From Guadua angustifolia (taxonomy: Eukaryota > Streptophyta > Magnoliopsida > Poales > Poaceae), in contig CM070520.1 in assembly GCA_036346375.1 (NCBI GenBank), forward strand, positions 15,883,791-15,947,790: 64,000 nucleotides of DNA, in the 5' to 3' direction. The notes under the pieces were generated by a model. The model saw only the letters and a list, made by a program, of their open reading frames with translations, did no database searches and had not been told where the DNA came from. The stretch's first letter is position 1; every line of letters starts with the position of its first letter. The translations under genes were made by a program, and so were the position numbers. Positions 1 through 11,700 of the stretch are shown here, in pieces.

Positions 1-363
1 ATGTCGGCTGCCTCCGGGAGACGTCCGGCCTCGGCGAAGGCGGCGACCATGCGGCGCATAACCTCGTGCGCCATGGGGAGGCTGCCCCTCGCGACGAAGG
101 TGGTCGCGGCGGTAACGTAGAGACGCATGAGGCGGCGCAGGTCGGGGCGGGACACAAGGCGGCGGAAGAGCGCGAGCGCCGCCGCGGAGCCGGCGGAGTC
201 GGCGAGGGAGGAGAGCGCGGCGATTGCGTCATCGGGCGCGATCGCGCTGGGATCGCAGTCGCCGGGGGAGGAGACGCGGGACGCAGCATCGGGGATGGGA
301 GAGGGAGGCGGAGCTCGGTGGTTGTGGAGAGAGGTGGGAGCTTGGGTAACCAGCGGAGGCCAT
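1..363 (-). CDS. N-terminal part of a PPR-type protein, running off the window
   Basis: Read on the minus strand, positions 290 down to 1 give an alanine- and arginine-rich frame. It contains LALFRRLVSRPDLRRLM, then YVTAATFVARGSLPMAHEVM and MVAAFAEAGRLPEAADM. This matches the style of the start of grass pentatricopeptide repeat proteins, which are organelle-targeted RNA-binding proteins; the repeats themselves would lie outside the window. Codon use is very GC-rich, as in many intron-poor grass PPR genes. The start is uncertain: the frame is open back to about 484 but has no ATG before the internal Met of RRLM. The natural-looking ATG at 363-361 (MASAGYPSSHLSPQ) is one base out of register, so either a one-base change broke the gene start or the true start lies elsewhere. 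Family assignment is by recognition only. Confidence 0.5.
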
Positions 364-1364
364 GGTGATGGCGAGAGAGCATCTCTGCTTGGAGCTTCCG
401 CTTTTCTCCCTGCTGCTTCTATTCTTCTTTGGAAGAGAAGCGACCATGTGAAATCCGCTTTCGAGTGGCGAATAAGGGATCAACACGCTATCCGCCTTGA
501 TTATACGCTTTGGAGAGACGAATACGGGTCCCACCTGCCGTCGGCGATCCGTTGTCGGAGAAGCGATATGGATAGCGAAGAAAATCCGCGTTCACTATCT
601 GGACCGTCTATTGAACGATGGACGGCTACCGTCTGTTGTAACATTGTACCCCGTCTTCCCACTAGGAAAATACGTCTTAATACATTTACTAACCTCAGTA
701 GTAGTGCTATGGTCCTATTTGTTTGGGTTTTTTCACCGACTTAAAAGTTAAAAAGCTAAAGCCTAAATAAATAAGTAGTTTTTTATTTGAGCTTTTCAAA
801 AGTTATAAGCCTCCATACAATTAAAAGCAAAAGCCACTGAAAAGAAGATTTTTTGGCTTCTTGATGTTTGGTTTTAGTCTAATAACGCTAAAGTTAGATA
901 AAATTACCTACCTCTATCACATACAAAAACCATTAGCTTTCAAACTATTTAAGCTAACAAACTAGCTTTAAGATATAAACCAAAAAAACTAAGGTTAAAG
1001 AAACATGGCTTATAGTTGACGCCAATACACCTGCCAATGCAGTCCATTGCATAGTTGGCTCTTCCACGCGCTGCCATGGTTGCCGGTAGCCATTTTTACT
1101 GCTTATCTCAGACAGGTTCGGAACTGCTGGAATTGAATTTATACAATTGTTGTGTCAAGAATGAATCAAAGTGGAAATGGCTAGAATATGTAATAGATAG
1201 CACATACAGTTGTCCTCTATAGTATGTAATTCAAAACAGTGGTAAAATATATATACACATGGAATGAATGTTCAAGCAATGGGCTGATGTTGGTCTCACA
1301 AACACAGACTAAAAACAAGTTGCAGAATGAATGTTCAAGCAATGGGCTGCAGAGAAAGTGATAA
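364..1364. other. Non-coding stretch upstream of the PPR-like gene
   Basis: AT-rich sequence without a supportable gene. About 400-760 would be the promoter or 5' leader side of the PPR-like gene, but no convincing TATA box was placed. A 25-bp direct repeat lies at 1262-1286 and 1325-1349, 63 bp apart. Confidence 0.5.
1262..1349. repeat. Pair of 25-bp direct repeats
   Basis: The same 25 bases, beginning GAATGAATGTTC and ending AATGGGCTG, occur at 1262-1286 and again at 1325-1349. This points to a local 63-bp duplication that has since diverged between the copies. Confidence 0.8.
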
Positions 1365-1367
1365 TTA

Positions 1368-1597
1368 GGGTCTATTTGGTAGAGCTCCAGATTCTAGTTT
1401 CACCTGAAATCTAGAACTTGTAGGCTAAAATAAAGTGAATTAAGTTTATATTTTTGGTCTAAAATGTAAACAAAATGATCTATCTAAACACTCTGAATGT
1501 ACTCACAACTTCAGCTTCACGAATCTGGTGAAGCTATAATTTTCAGCTTCATCAGATTCACGAATCTGAAGAAACTGAATCTCTACCAAACACACCC
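1368..1597. mobile_element. Tourist-like MITE, 230 bp, with TTA duplication
   Basis: The left end reads GGGTCTATTTGGTAGAG and the right end is its imperfect inverted copy, CTCTACCAAACACACCC. Both ends are flanked by TTA (1365-1367 and 1598-1600), the three-base duplication typical of PIF/Harbinger-type elements. There is no coding capacity; internal palindromic GATTCACGAATC-type motifs are present. It was probably mobilised by a transposase encoded elsewhere. Confidence 0.8.
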
Positions 1598-1600
1598 TTA

Positions 1601-1835
1601 ATCTACAATCAAACACAAGGAATAAAGGATATATATATATATATACACACACACAGAATGAGTCCCTTGTTTAGTATTCAAATGGTTCCCCAGTTGCAAG
1701 TACCAAATTTATTATGCAAATGATTGACACATTACAGTCTGCGTTGAACATAAAGGCACCATCCATTGGAGTATTATTACAACACAACAATGACAAGCTC
1801 ATAGGAGCTGTGGGGATTATTACTAGGTAAATAAT
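1601..1835. other. Non-coding, 3' side of the CNL gene
   Basis: This lies downstream of the CNL stop codon on the minus strand and contains a short TA/CA microsatellite at about 1627-1657. It presumably includes the 3' UTR of the gene. No polyadenylation signal was assigned. Confidence 0.4.
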
Positions 1836-3995
1836 CTATTGCACTTTTGACGATTCATTGTACTCATCGATGACCACAGTATTCACAATCTTGCCTGCTA
1901 ATACCTTGATCTGAGACGCCTTCGCCTTGGCATCTTGAGGTGCCTGGCTGCTGACTGTAATAAACACCTGTTGGAGACTTCTAAGGTTTTCCAAGCCGTA
2001 AACACCCTCCACCATTCTGAACCTCAGCTCAAGCCTCTGAAGCTCTGGCATTGCCCCTCTAGGAAGCTCAGAGGTGGCAGCACTGGCCCTGAGAAGCGTA
2101 GTAGTTTAAGCTTTTCGAATCCTCCAACAGGCACAAAGATCTTGCCTTCTGACCTCAGTGTATTCTTTTGAAGAATTTGGAAAACACTTGCATCTTTGTT
2201 TGCTGCATCTAGTGAAAAAGTGAGAGAGAACAGTTCTGGCAGCTTACCAAGAATCGGCAAAGTATCTGTCGTGAGTGCAGTTAACGACAAAGTAAGCTTC
2301 TCAACATTGTGCAGATCGCGAATCCAGTAGGGTACTTTAGACAACTTTCCGGAAAGCTCGAGGGTGTGCAGGTGTTCCGGCGGTGCTTGCGAAGAATTGA
2401 GCGATCTGTCAAGAAAGCCGGTGAAACTGTCGTCAATTGCAAGAAACTTGAGGGAGCAGCTGCTCAGATGCTCAATGGCAGCGAGCAATAACTCGTCATC
2501 TCTCTCGTTGAAGTTTGTAAGTCTGTAAATGGAAAGTTTCTTCAAGTTGGTGAGGTTCTGCAAGGCTGCAAGCGGACGCTGGACTTTGCGCACTTTGCGT
2601 CGCAACTGCCGCTCCAATTGCCGCGACGTCGGGGTTCCGACCGCAGTGGCCAGTGCGCGCGCTCCACCTCCGTTCTCAGGGCTGTCTGCCGTTGCGGTTC
2701 CGACTGTCGTAGCGCTCGCTCCGACTTCTGCCCTAACGGATCTGCCCATGGCTGCACTAGAGCTTCCACGTATATCAATCCCGGACAGTGTCTGTAGAGC
2801 TGTCATTTTTGTGATTCCTTCTGTTAATGTCAATGCTATCCGATTGCTTTTATTGCCAGTAAGCAGATGCGCCATTCGCTCAAGCTTGTCAATTGATGAA
2901 GGCAACATTCTGACGTTTGTCTCTCTTATGTCAAGTACCTCCAGATATTCCAGCATGTCTACTTCCTTTGGGATCTTACCAATGCCCGTCCGGCGCAGGC
3001 TCAGATACTTCAGCTGATGCATTTTGCATATTTTCTTGAGCTGGTGTAATGACAAATCCTTGCAGCCTTCAAGATCCAGCACTTGCAGTATCTGAAACTT
3101 GAGAAAGGAAGAATGCAATGCCTTGAAACTCTCCGATGCCGTCAACGATCGGACATGCGACAATTTCATCCTATCCACTGTTTCTTTTTCTTGCTGGTCA
3201 CTTCTTTGGACAGAGAGCCGGCGTACCTTGTAGCTTGGAAATGGCGTCTGCCAGTGACCACCAACTACGGTGATGAAATTCTCATCGCTTGACTTGGAAA
3301 CAATGTACTCAAGGACCATGTCATGAATTTGATAGTTCTTCACCTTGCCATTGCTGCTGTTGGTGACTGGCCGAATTAAGCTCCTTCTAACGAGTTCATT
3401 GAAGCAATCTTCAGAAACGTCCTCGATAGTCCTCCCATGCTTGTCAGTAACGAATCTTTCAGCTATCCACCTTCTGATCAAGCGCTTTCTGCTGATAGAA
3501 AAGCCCTTCGGAAACATGCTCAAGTACAACAAACAGGTCTTAAGATCGGCTGGCAAATCATTGTAGCAGTGATTAAGTATTTGGGTCACTCCTGCGGTGA
3601 GACTATTCCCCAATTTTACATTTAAATCCTCGTCCAATTTACCCAAATGTTCATCTAATGTCGATTTAGTGTCTGATTTCAGTTTACTGGCCACAAGCCC
3701 TGCTACTACAATTATGGCCAAAGGGAGACCTCCACATTTCTTCAAAACAGCTTTAGCACCATCGTTGGGATGAGCAGGAGCATTGGAAATAATTTGACGA
3801 AACAAATCATAGGATTCATTTTCCTCGAGCGGCTTGTGTGCACAGACATGACCTTGTTGACGCCGGCAGGCTTCAGCAACAGATTTAAACCTTGTTGTCA
3901 ACACAATGCTACCACCCTTCTCACTTTTGGGCAAAGAGTCCCTAATATTTTCCCATGCCGATACAGACCATATGTCATCTATCAAGATAAGGTAC
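1836..3995 (-). CDS. CNL resistance gene, exon 2 (NB-ARC second half and LRR), frameshifted
   Basis: This exon joins exon 1 (38600-39447) across a 34.6-kb intron; the acceptor AG is at 3997-3996. NLRs are cytoplasmic immune receptors that use ATP/ADP exchange in the NB-ARC. Visible motifs, numbered on the spliced product: kinase-2 LILIDDIW (287-292), RNBS-B GSIVLTTRF (311-319), GLPL in CGGLPLAIIVVAG (about 370-380), RNBS-D LKTCLLYLSMFPKG (about 434-447), and IHD in place of MHD (506-508). The IHD variant is common in grass CNLs. LRRs follow, with LEYLEVLDIRETNV and NLTNLKKLSIYRL as typical units. A 62-codon insertion sits at residues 699-760. The main frame ends at 2024. One missing C in the run 2054-2057 pushes the last 70 or so residues (MPELQRLELRF onward, ending at 1836) into another frame, so the gene is C-terminally broken unless the base is a sequencing error. 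Confidence 0.85.
2571..2756 (-). repeat. In-frame 186-bp insertion in the LRR coding region with 7-bp direct repeats
   Basis: GGCTGCA occurs at 2564-2570 and 2750-2756 (plus strand), bracketing 179 bp of distinctly GC-rich sequence. Removing one repeat plus the insert joins SSSAA directly to LQNLTNLKKL, the expected NLR sequence. The insert adds 62 codons (186 bp, a multiple of three) rich in Ala, Thr, Gly and Arg, with ATTVGTATADSP and GGGARALATAVG as examples. No clear terminal inverted repeat was seen, so the type of insertion is unknown. Confidence 0.75.
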
Positions 3996-3997
3996 CT

Positions 3998-5600
3998 ATT
4001 TCAATCATTATTTACAAGCTAAGTAAGCATTACAAGAGTAATATAATTTATATGACAAAGACATTCTTTAATTGAAAACAAGAGTAACATAATCTACAAG
4101 CTGACTCATGCAAGAGAAACGTGATATGTCGAGCAGAAAATTAACTCGAAAAGAAACGCAAAACCATGAATCCTCTATTTATACTTAAATAGTAGAATAA
4201 GTCCATTTTACACCACCGAACTATGAAAAAAGTCCAAATAACCCCTCAAACTATAAAACCTATTATTTAACAGCCTCATCTTCCAATACCAGACTAAATC
4301 ACACCCTAAGACGATTTTTCTTGGTTGTTTTGCATCTCCTATCTATAATTAAGGCAAAAAGGTGATTCAGAATTTTTGAAACTTTTTTATATGATTATAA
4401 GGCAATATTTATACTCCCATAAAAATTTTAAATCATGATCACACTTAGTTTTAAAATAGATCCTTTTGTGTTATTGTGTAATGTGTTATGTTTCTTTTTA
4501 AAGATATCATATATATACCTATTATATAAAGATCAGTGTGTAAATGTCCTACAACACAATGGGTATTCATCTAGTAACTAAAGGTATGACTCCGCAAGCG
4601 GTAAGAAGCACATGTAAATTCTCCCCTCGTTAGTGGTTGAAAAGTGTAGAATTTGGCTAAGTAAATACTAACTAAAAGAAATATTATTGTATACTGGTCC
4701 ATCTCCGAAGGGCCCAATTATGTGGACATTTTATCTAAATTAGACCTATAGGGGAGGCAAGGGTAAATTTTGTTCAAAGATAAATACCACCAATCAATAA
4801 AGTTGAGCGGAGGTATTGAGCCTACAAGTTGTTCCTTTTGTTCGTGTGTTTGTGCTTCATGGTCTACAACACGACCACCAATATATAACAAAAACTACCT
4901 GTCTCTTCAAAGTTACATAATCATCATGGTCATACAAAGGAAGGGGAAATTTTTTTGTTGAAATTGCAAGGTTTTTTTGGATCCCTGATCTACCACTGCA
5001 AAACGAAAGCTCCGTTATAAGCCACTACTTTTTCAAAAGCTTGCCCTTATTTGCCATCACCGTTAATGTCATCATCATTAACCCTTAAAACCCTGTCGGA
5101 TTTTTTGAAAATACTTATCCTACCATTATATTCTTCCTATACCTGTTAGAGGATTGACTAACACCTATCCTATGGGGATGACAAGGATCCAATGATGGCG
5201 GGTCCACACCCCTTGCTTATGGTCCTCAGAGGCTATGACACAAGGGCATCCTTGCCCTCAAGGGCTATGTCCTCTGCATTGCTTGAATACAAGTGGTCAT
5301 CACAAGGACCCTACACCATTTTATGACTCTTCAAGGCGTTAGGGGAACTACAATCGAGGACATATGCCATTCAAGGTGGCATCCCTACCTAGTTGGCCCC
5401 ACATGATAGGTGGGGCCCGTTGACCTAAGAATATGTTTTCATCCCTTAGACCACCTGTCAGATAACATCACAGTACAATACAACCAACACCTAAATAAAA
5501 GAAGCACAGATCAAGGACTACTGCCATGTACACAAATGACGATTCTACTCATCACTTGTACATATAGATTATTTCTTTGTAGAAGAGGAAATTTAGTCTT
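3998..5600. other. Intronic non-coding DNA, no gene seen
   Basis: AT-rich, with no convincing coding frame. Around 4195-4330 there is a stretch (TTTTACACCACCGAACTATG and following) of a type that recurs in grass genomes as a decayed transposon end. From about 5150 the composition changes to that of the old LTR-related sequence to the right. Confidence 0.4.
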
Positions 5601-5619
5601 TTGTATAGGCCCAAGAGTC

Positions 5620-5800
5620 TATAAATACCCTATGTAACCTCATTTGGGACTTGATCTCTCTTGAGTAATAAAAATAGCACATTCAAACTAGTGAGCCCTC
5701 AAGAATTCACTCCTTGAAGGTAACCCCCTATTTGCTCACTAAAAGAAGTAGGGTGGCCCTCTTAGACCTCTGAACCTATATAAATCAATGTGTCACTTTC
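5620..5800 (+). repeat. Fragment of an old LTR (family also at 21965-24890)
   Basis: It contains a TATA-like box CTATAAATACCCTATG, an AATAAAA signal about 40 bp later and CTATATAAATCA near the end. The same order of sequence recurs at 21965-22031 plus 24772-24890, where it is interrupted by a MITE. The arrangement looks like the promoter and polyadenylation part of an LTR, but its outer ends could not be fixed. Confidence 0.55.
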
Positions 5801-7134
5801 ACTTATGTTTGGGATTCACACCTACAACAATAATGTCGTCCATGGGGAAACCAGCTATAGTCAGCAAGCCATATCTCCCCCAATAATACATGGAGGCCCT
5901 CCATGACCAGAAGAAGACTCCTCCCACCCGCCTAAGGGGCATTTGTAGGTGAAGGAGGCCACCACAGTGAACTAGGATATATCTTGGGTGCTTGGCAACG
6001 ACCAAGGGTGCCTTTGCCATCGAGGAGACTCATCTACTCTTTTGCCTAAGGGACCTCTTGGAACCTTCATGGGGTTGATCTAGTGGACTCCTTGAACACC
6101 CTGTGAGGGTCGACCAATCGGTGTCTCTGCCATCGAGGGGCCCCCTCAAGCACCCCATGATGGTTGACCCCTTGGTGATTCCACCACTAGAGGATCCCTT
6201 CCAGCCATTGTCCAATGGCCCCTTGGGAAATCTTATAGGGATACCTAAAAGTTCCCCTCGGGTCACCTATAGGGGTTGACTATAGGGTCAATCTATGGTT
6301 CTATTGCACTAACCAACATCTTGTTAATTATGTTACATATGGAAGCTTATGGCTCGTTGAAGGCCTTTGACACTTCAACCATGAAGTTGGCCAATTGGGA
6401 AGGTGCCCTGTGACCATCGTGCTCAGTAGGGAATGGACCCTTCCATTTCCACTGTCCATGGGGGCTACAAGGGGCATTTCCTAGATGCCTTTTAGGCATT
6501 TTTTCGATTGCTTCTTAGACTTAACCTCTAAGACAACCTAGACCTCTGTGTGCCTGTACACAAGGAAAAAATGGTCTTGTCACCTCATCAGTGTTTAGGA
6601 TGCATGGCCCCTGTAGTCTCCCCTATCAAAGTCTTGGGTGGCCTAGGCATCCATCATCTCTACTTGGGCAGTTCGTGTCATCCTAGAGCCAGGATGTCAT
6701 TCCAGGACGTGAATGATAGCTTAGGTCTCGAGCCCAAGTTGATGGATGTACTAAGGACTCATCCCCTATAGACTCCAAGTTATTTGCCAAACGACCTTTG
6801 GGTCATCCTCACCTTACTTCACTACTTGGCAAGGGTTTATCACTCTCGCGCACTCTCGATCTACTCGGAAAAAACCCCTAACTACAAGTTAAAAGGGATC
6901 CACTGCCCACATATTTCGTGAAGGCAGCGACATGCCCCTCATAGGGGGATTCAACATTGGTTCTTATCGCTTTCATATTGTGGGTGATATGGCCTCTACA
7001 ATTGGAAGCTGCTATGCAACAAGAAGCATGCCCCTGACCAAGTAACATGCCCACGCACCCATGAGATGACCAAGGAAGAACCCCTCCCTTGCCCCTTATA
7101 GGCGTGCAAGGAGTTTGCCTTTTGAGGGTTTTGG
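5801..7134. other. Probable internal, non-coding part of an old LTR element
   Basis: This follows the LTR fragment and has moderate GC with many CCCCTTG and CATGACC-like iterations. No open frame resembles a known gag or pol protein. It is best read as the decayed or non-coding interior of the element whose LTR fragment lies at 5620-5800. Confidence 0.35.
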
Positions 7135-7461
7135 ACAGCTCCATGACTTAGTCTTATGAGCACCCCTAGTACCCACAAAAGGCTTCAACCTTTTGTGGCA
7201 ACATGGGTTTCAATGACATAGTCTCATGGGCACCCCTCAAAGATGCTCCATGACATAGTCTCATGAGCACCCCTCGTGCCCATAAGCGGTTTTGACCCCT
7301 AAGTGGTATTCAATGACTTAGTCTCGTGAGTGCCTCTCGAAGTTGCTCCATGACTTAGTCTCATAAGCTCCCTTGATGCCCATCAGGAGGTTTGACCCAT
7401 AGTGGCAATGTGGTGTTCAATGACTTATTATCATAAGTACCCCATGAATGTGCTCCATGAC

Positions 7462-7924
7462 TGTCGACGTTTAGCAATAATGAAAACGGGGTTAGGCGCT
7501 GGATCCAAATTTGATGGTAACACAAGACAAGAGAATTATCCAGGTTCGGGCTCTCGTGGAGGAGATAATACCCTAGTCCTGTGCTATGGAATTATATGTG
7601 GCTAGCTAATTTGCTGATGAGCTTGTATGATGATGTTCCCCCGTCCCTCTCTTTATATAGCAGAGGAGGGCGGTTACAAAAGAGAGTCCTGGTCGGATAC
7701 AAAGTGGGGATTATATCTCCTGTACCTATCCGTTTGGTAACGGCTTAGATTACAATCGTACCCTACCTAATCCAGATCGGTTGCTATCTTCAAGGCTTCC
7801 TTATCTCGCACGCTTTGGTGCATCCCTGGCAGCCTCTGTTTCTCTGCAGCCAGCCCGACCCAGTGTTGTTTAACTGGGCCTTATAGGCCTGTCTTGCAGA
7901 TACCCGTGGTGTGTATACTCCATA
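7462..7924 (-). repeat. Left LTR of element A (3' LTR for the minus-strand pol)
   Basis: 463 bp, paired with 15457-15925. It contains CTCTTTATATAGCAG as a TATA-like sequence and lacks a 7-bp TTGTCGG-type segment present in the other copy. Confidence 0.9.
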
Positions 7925-8580
7925 GTAGCCCCTGAGTGCTTTGCGATCGGATTGCCTTCTTATTGTCAGGACTTCCCGACTGGTTTTCCACCCAGCCGAG
8001 TGCTTCGTTGTAGGCAAGGAGGTCATGAAGGACTCAATAGAGTTCCATGTGTAAACATTCCGAGTGGTTCCTGGCCCAATTTATTGAGCCAGCACACATC
8101 TCGTCATAGAGTACATCTCCATTTACGTTGGCTTTTAGCCGAGTGGTACTGTGTGCGGGCGCCTGACTTTTAACTTTGTCAAGAGGCATACCATGATTTA
8201 TCCAAGCGACGCGCGATCGCTCTTTGCGAGATACTGCTAATGACCCATCATGAGGCATACCTCTACAATATCTGTTTTGAACCATCTTTATGATATCTGA
8301 TCCCGTTTTGAACGGTATCCAGCATGCGACCTCACATGAGGTATATCATAAGGGGATGCTTTAATTTGGAAGGTACCCAAATTCCGTCTGACGCGGTCAT
8401 TGGCTTTTGGCCCATCATGGGGCGTACCGCATCCCAAATCGAATCCAACCTAATTGTGCCTGTGTACAGTGATCACTGCACATGGCCACTGGCCCATCTT
8501 GAGGTGTGCCCTAGGGCAACCTCAGGATATATGGAAGGCGAAGCGTTTTTCCGCTCAAGGCGAAAATTAGCATCGCTCCC

Positions 8581-8588
8581 TATAAATA
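8581..8588 (+). promoter_or_regulatory. TATA box of the antisense gene in element A
   Basis: TATAAATA within CTCCCTATAAATATAAG, about 155 bp before the ATG at 8744. It is positioned to drive the plus-strand gene that runs against gag-pol. Confidence 0.5.
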
Positions 8589-8743
8589 TAAGACCTAGTG
8601 CGAACGAGACGGTTTTCTGCGCACTGTTCTCATTTGCCCCTTCGTCTTCTCATTCTTGGCACTTTTCTTGCAATCTCCGCCGCTAGGGTTAGCATTTCTT
8701 GCAATCCCAATCCAGCGCAGTTGCTAGTTCCTTCGCCCAAAAG

Positions 8744-11700
8744 ATGTATTCTCCTTCCTCCAAGGACGCTCTTTCATCAGCCTTGGCCAAGGATTCGGCC
8801 ACTTCTGTGATGACGGAGAAGCGATTGGAAGAATTGGTCTCCGTCGACGTTTTTCCCCCATTGGTGATGCTCTCCGCTCGACCTACGGCGGGTGAGTCTT
8901 GCCCCACGCCCCGCACTGAAGAAGTGGTTGTTTTTGAGTCCTTTTTCCAGTGTGGATTTGGCCTTCCCGCCTGCGCTTTTCTTCGCGGTCTTCTTCATTT
9001 TTATGAGATTGATTTGACCCATCTCAATCTCAATTCCATTCTTCAAATTGCTGTCTTCGTTCACCTCTGCGAGGCCTTCCTTGGCATTCGCCCGTATTTT
9101 GATCTTTTTCGCCATCTTTTCCTTCTCAAGCCCTTCCCGAATAAGAATTCCCCCAAAACAGTTGGAGGCGCCAGATTCCAGCTGAGGGACGGCTTGAAGA
9201 AGGCCTATTTTGCTATTGCCTTCAAAAACCTCGAACAAGGGCTGGCACCAGGAATGGTTCTACTGTGCCAACCCCAAACCTTCTCTTCCTTCTTTTTCCG
9301 GAGTCCCGCCTAAGCCTTCACTAGACTGGACTTCGCTCCCTTCGGATGACGGGGCGGACCAGGTGGGGGAGCTCATGGGGATGATCACTAAATTGAAGGA
9401 AGGCGGACTAACTGGAGTCGCGATCATCCTTAATTTTGGCCTTCGTCAAGTGCAGCCCCTCAAGGAGCGAGACCATCTTGGGTATGACTATGAAGGAGAA
9501 CGCGACACCACCCGGGAAACCCCTGAACTGATTCCCAGGGACGCTCTTCTCAGACGCCTAGGCGATTTCTTCGTCTAGGGCACCCAAATCGCCAACACTG
9601 GGTGCCCGAAGCCCTTCAACAAGACGAATCCTCCGCCTCCAGTAAGATGTTGTCTTATCTTTCACGATTAGTTTTTCTGGCTCTTGAGTAGCTGCATTTA
9701 AACATGTGTTTGATACCTATGCTTGCAGAGTCACGACGCCTTCTTCTTTGATGTGCCGCTGCCCAAATTTCCTCAACATAAGAGCGCCAAGCGGAAGCGC
9801 CCTGCTAGCGCCTCGCCCTCGGCTCCGAGTGCTAAGAAGGACAGGACGGCCGAAGCTGAAGACCCCTTGGGAAAGGTTAAACGCCCAGCCGTCCACGTAC
9901 CCAAGGAGAAGAGGAAGCAATCGGCGGCTAACGTGCGCTCGACTAGAGGCCCGAAGGTTCAGGACTCGGTAGTCGCACGCGCTCCTCCGGCAACTTCCTC
10001 GTCATCAGGCCAATCTGAAGACCCAAAGGCCCCTGAGCCCCCAGTCCGTCACTCGACCGACAATGTTCCTCCGCCCTCGCACCCGATCAGAGACCCATTG
10101 TCCCCCGCACCGGACGCGTAGACTGGTTCTTCTGTCGGTGGACCTTCTACTTGGAAGGGCTCGGGGATAAAAATAACGAGATCCAGCAGGTTGGTTTCCT
10201 TGTTAGCTCTTTTTATTTTTTCGGGTCGTGCCCTGTGTCGGTGTTTCGAGAACCGGCAAGTAAATTTATAAGTCTTGAGGGGCCGCGCATTCCCGTTCCC
10301 TGAATGGTTAGACCCAAAGAGAAAAAAGAGGGTCCAAGGTTTATACTGGTTTGGGCTAAACGTCCCTACTCCAGTTCGTGAGGTGGTGTGTGTGTCTTTA
10401 TTGATACTGGTGAGCTTGTCGAGTTACAAGCGTAGGCTACGCTAGAACCTCAAGCGCCTCGTATACAGAGGTCAGATAGAAGGGCTACAAGTGCTAGGAA
10501 CTTGGGGCTTAGGGTTGCGTCTGAGCTCTCAGTGAGGGTTATCGGCTGCTTGGTTTGGGCGTGCTCTGCCTGTGCGTGCAATGTTCGTTCGCCCTGCTCC
10601 GGAGGGCCAAGCCTCCCCTTATATAGCCGGGGAAGCAGGTTACATGGAGCGTGTAAAGGAAAAAACGGATGGGGCTCCTACGAGTGCGGTCCTTCGTCCT
10701 CGGTGTGTCGACACGGACTTGACCTTTGACGGGTAGTCGTACGTCCTGCGTTGGGTTGGTGGAGGCGCAGAGCGACGGCTCGGTCTGTTCTCCGGAAGCG
10801 TACTGCTCTGCAAGCGATGTCAGTCTTGCCGTTAGGTGTGTCGACCTTCGAATTGTCTTGGGAAGGTGCGTGGCACCCCGTCATGGCTCGGTCGTGATGA
10901 GCCGCTGCATCAGCTTGGTAGGTAACCAGTATGGAGGCTGGTTTTCTGATGATTTGACGTCTGCTCTTTGGTGAAGATGGTCTGAGCTTTGTTCGAGGTT
11001 CCTGGTCTGTCCGACCTGTTGGCCGGGCATCCTCGAGTCGCCATTGCCGTAATTTGTAGGGCGCCCGACCCGTAGCGTTTGGTCGGACTGCTTTCTGGAG
11101 TCGGCTTGGTCGGGAACCGAGCGCCCTCGTGTGGGCTGGTCGGTCGGCCTTCCAGTTGCTTTGAGTGCAGCTCGGAGGGCGTCCAACTTATTACGTTGGT
11201 CGGGCCACCCTTCGGGGTCGGATTGGTCGGAAGCCGTAGGCCTCCGAGCAGGACCTCTTGTTCGAGGCTCAGGTGGCCCATATGCTTCTCCTGGGCCACT
11301 GGGGATACCTATGCCCTGGGTATCCGTCACCCTGACTACTTCTTTTTCTAGAAAGCCTGTTGATGAGGTGCCTATGGATGCGCCATGCCAGGAGCCTCAG
11401 GGGGCTGTTGCTGAAGATGCCTCAAGCCAGCCAGGGACTGAGGTGCCAGCTGATGCCTCGTCCACCGCCCCCGATGTGATTTCGAGGCCGGTGGCAACAA
11501 CTCTCCCGACTGCTTCCGTGGCCCAGAACACCGAGGTTGGCTTAGATCCGAACAGCCCCTGGCCGCAGACTCCTTCCGGGCCGACTGGCCAAATGGTGCC
11601 TTTTAAACCTGCCGCTTGCCCTTCGCCTCCGTCGGAAGAACTCCCTCGGCCTCCTCGCCCGAAGTCTCCGGTGCGGGTTGCATTCTTCAACAAATATGGC

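Noticed and set aside
127..744. Long plus-strand open frame of about 205 codons
   Set aside because: It overlaps the GC-rich PPR-like frame on the other strand and then runs into AT-rich non-coding DNA; no motif.
2529..3017. Plus-strand open frame across the LRR region
   Set aside because: Antisense shadow of the CNL exon; its content is explained by the minus-strand LRR coding.
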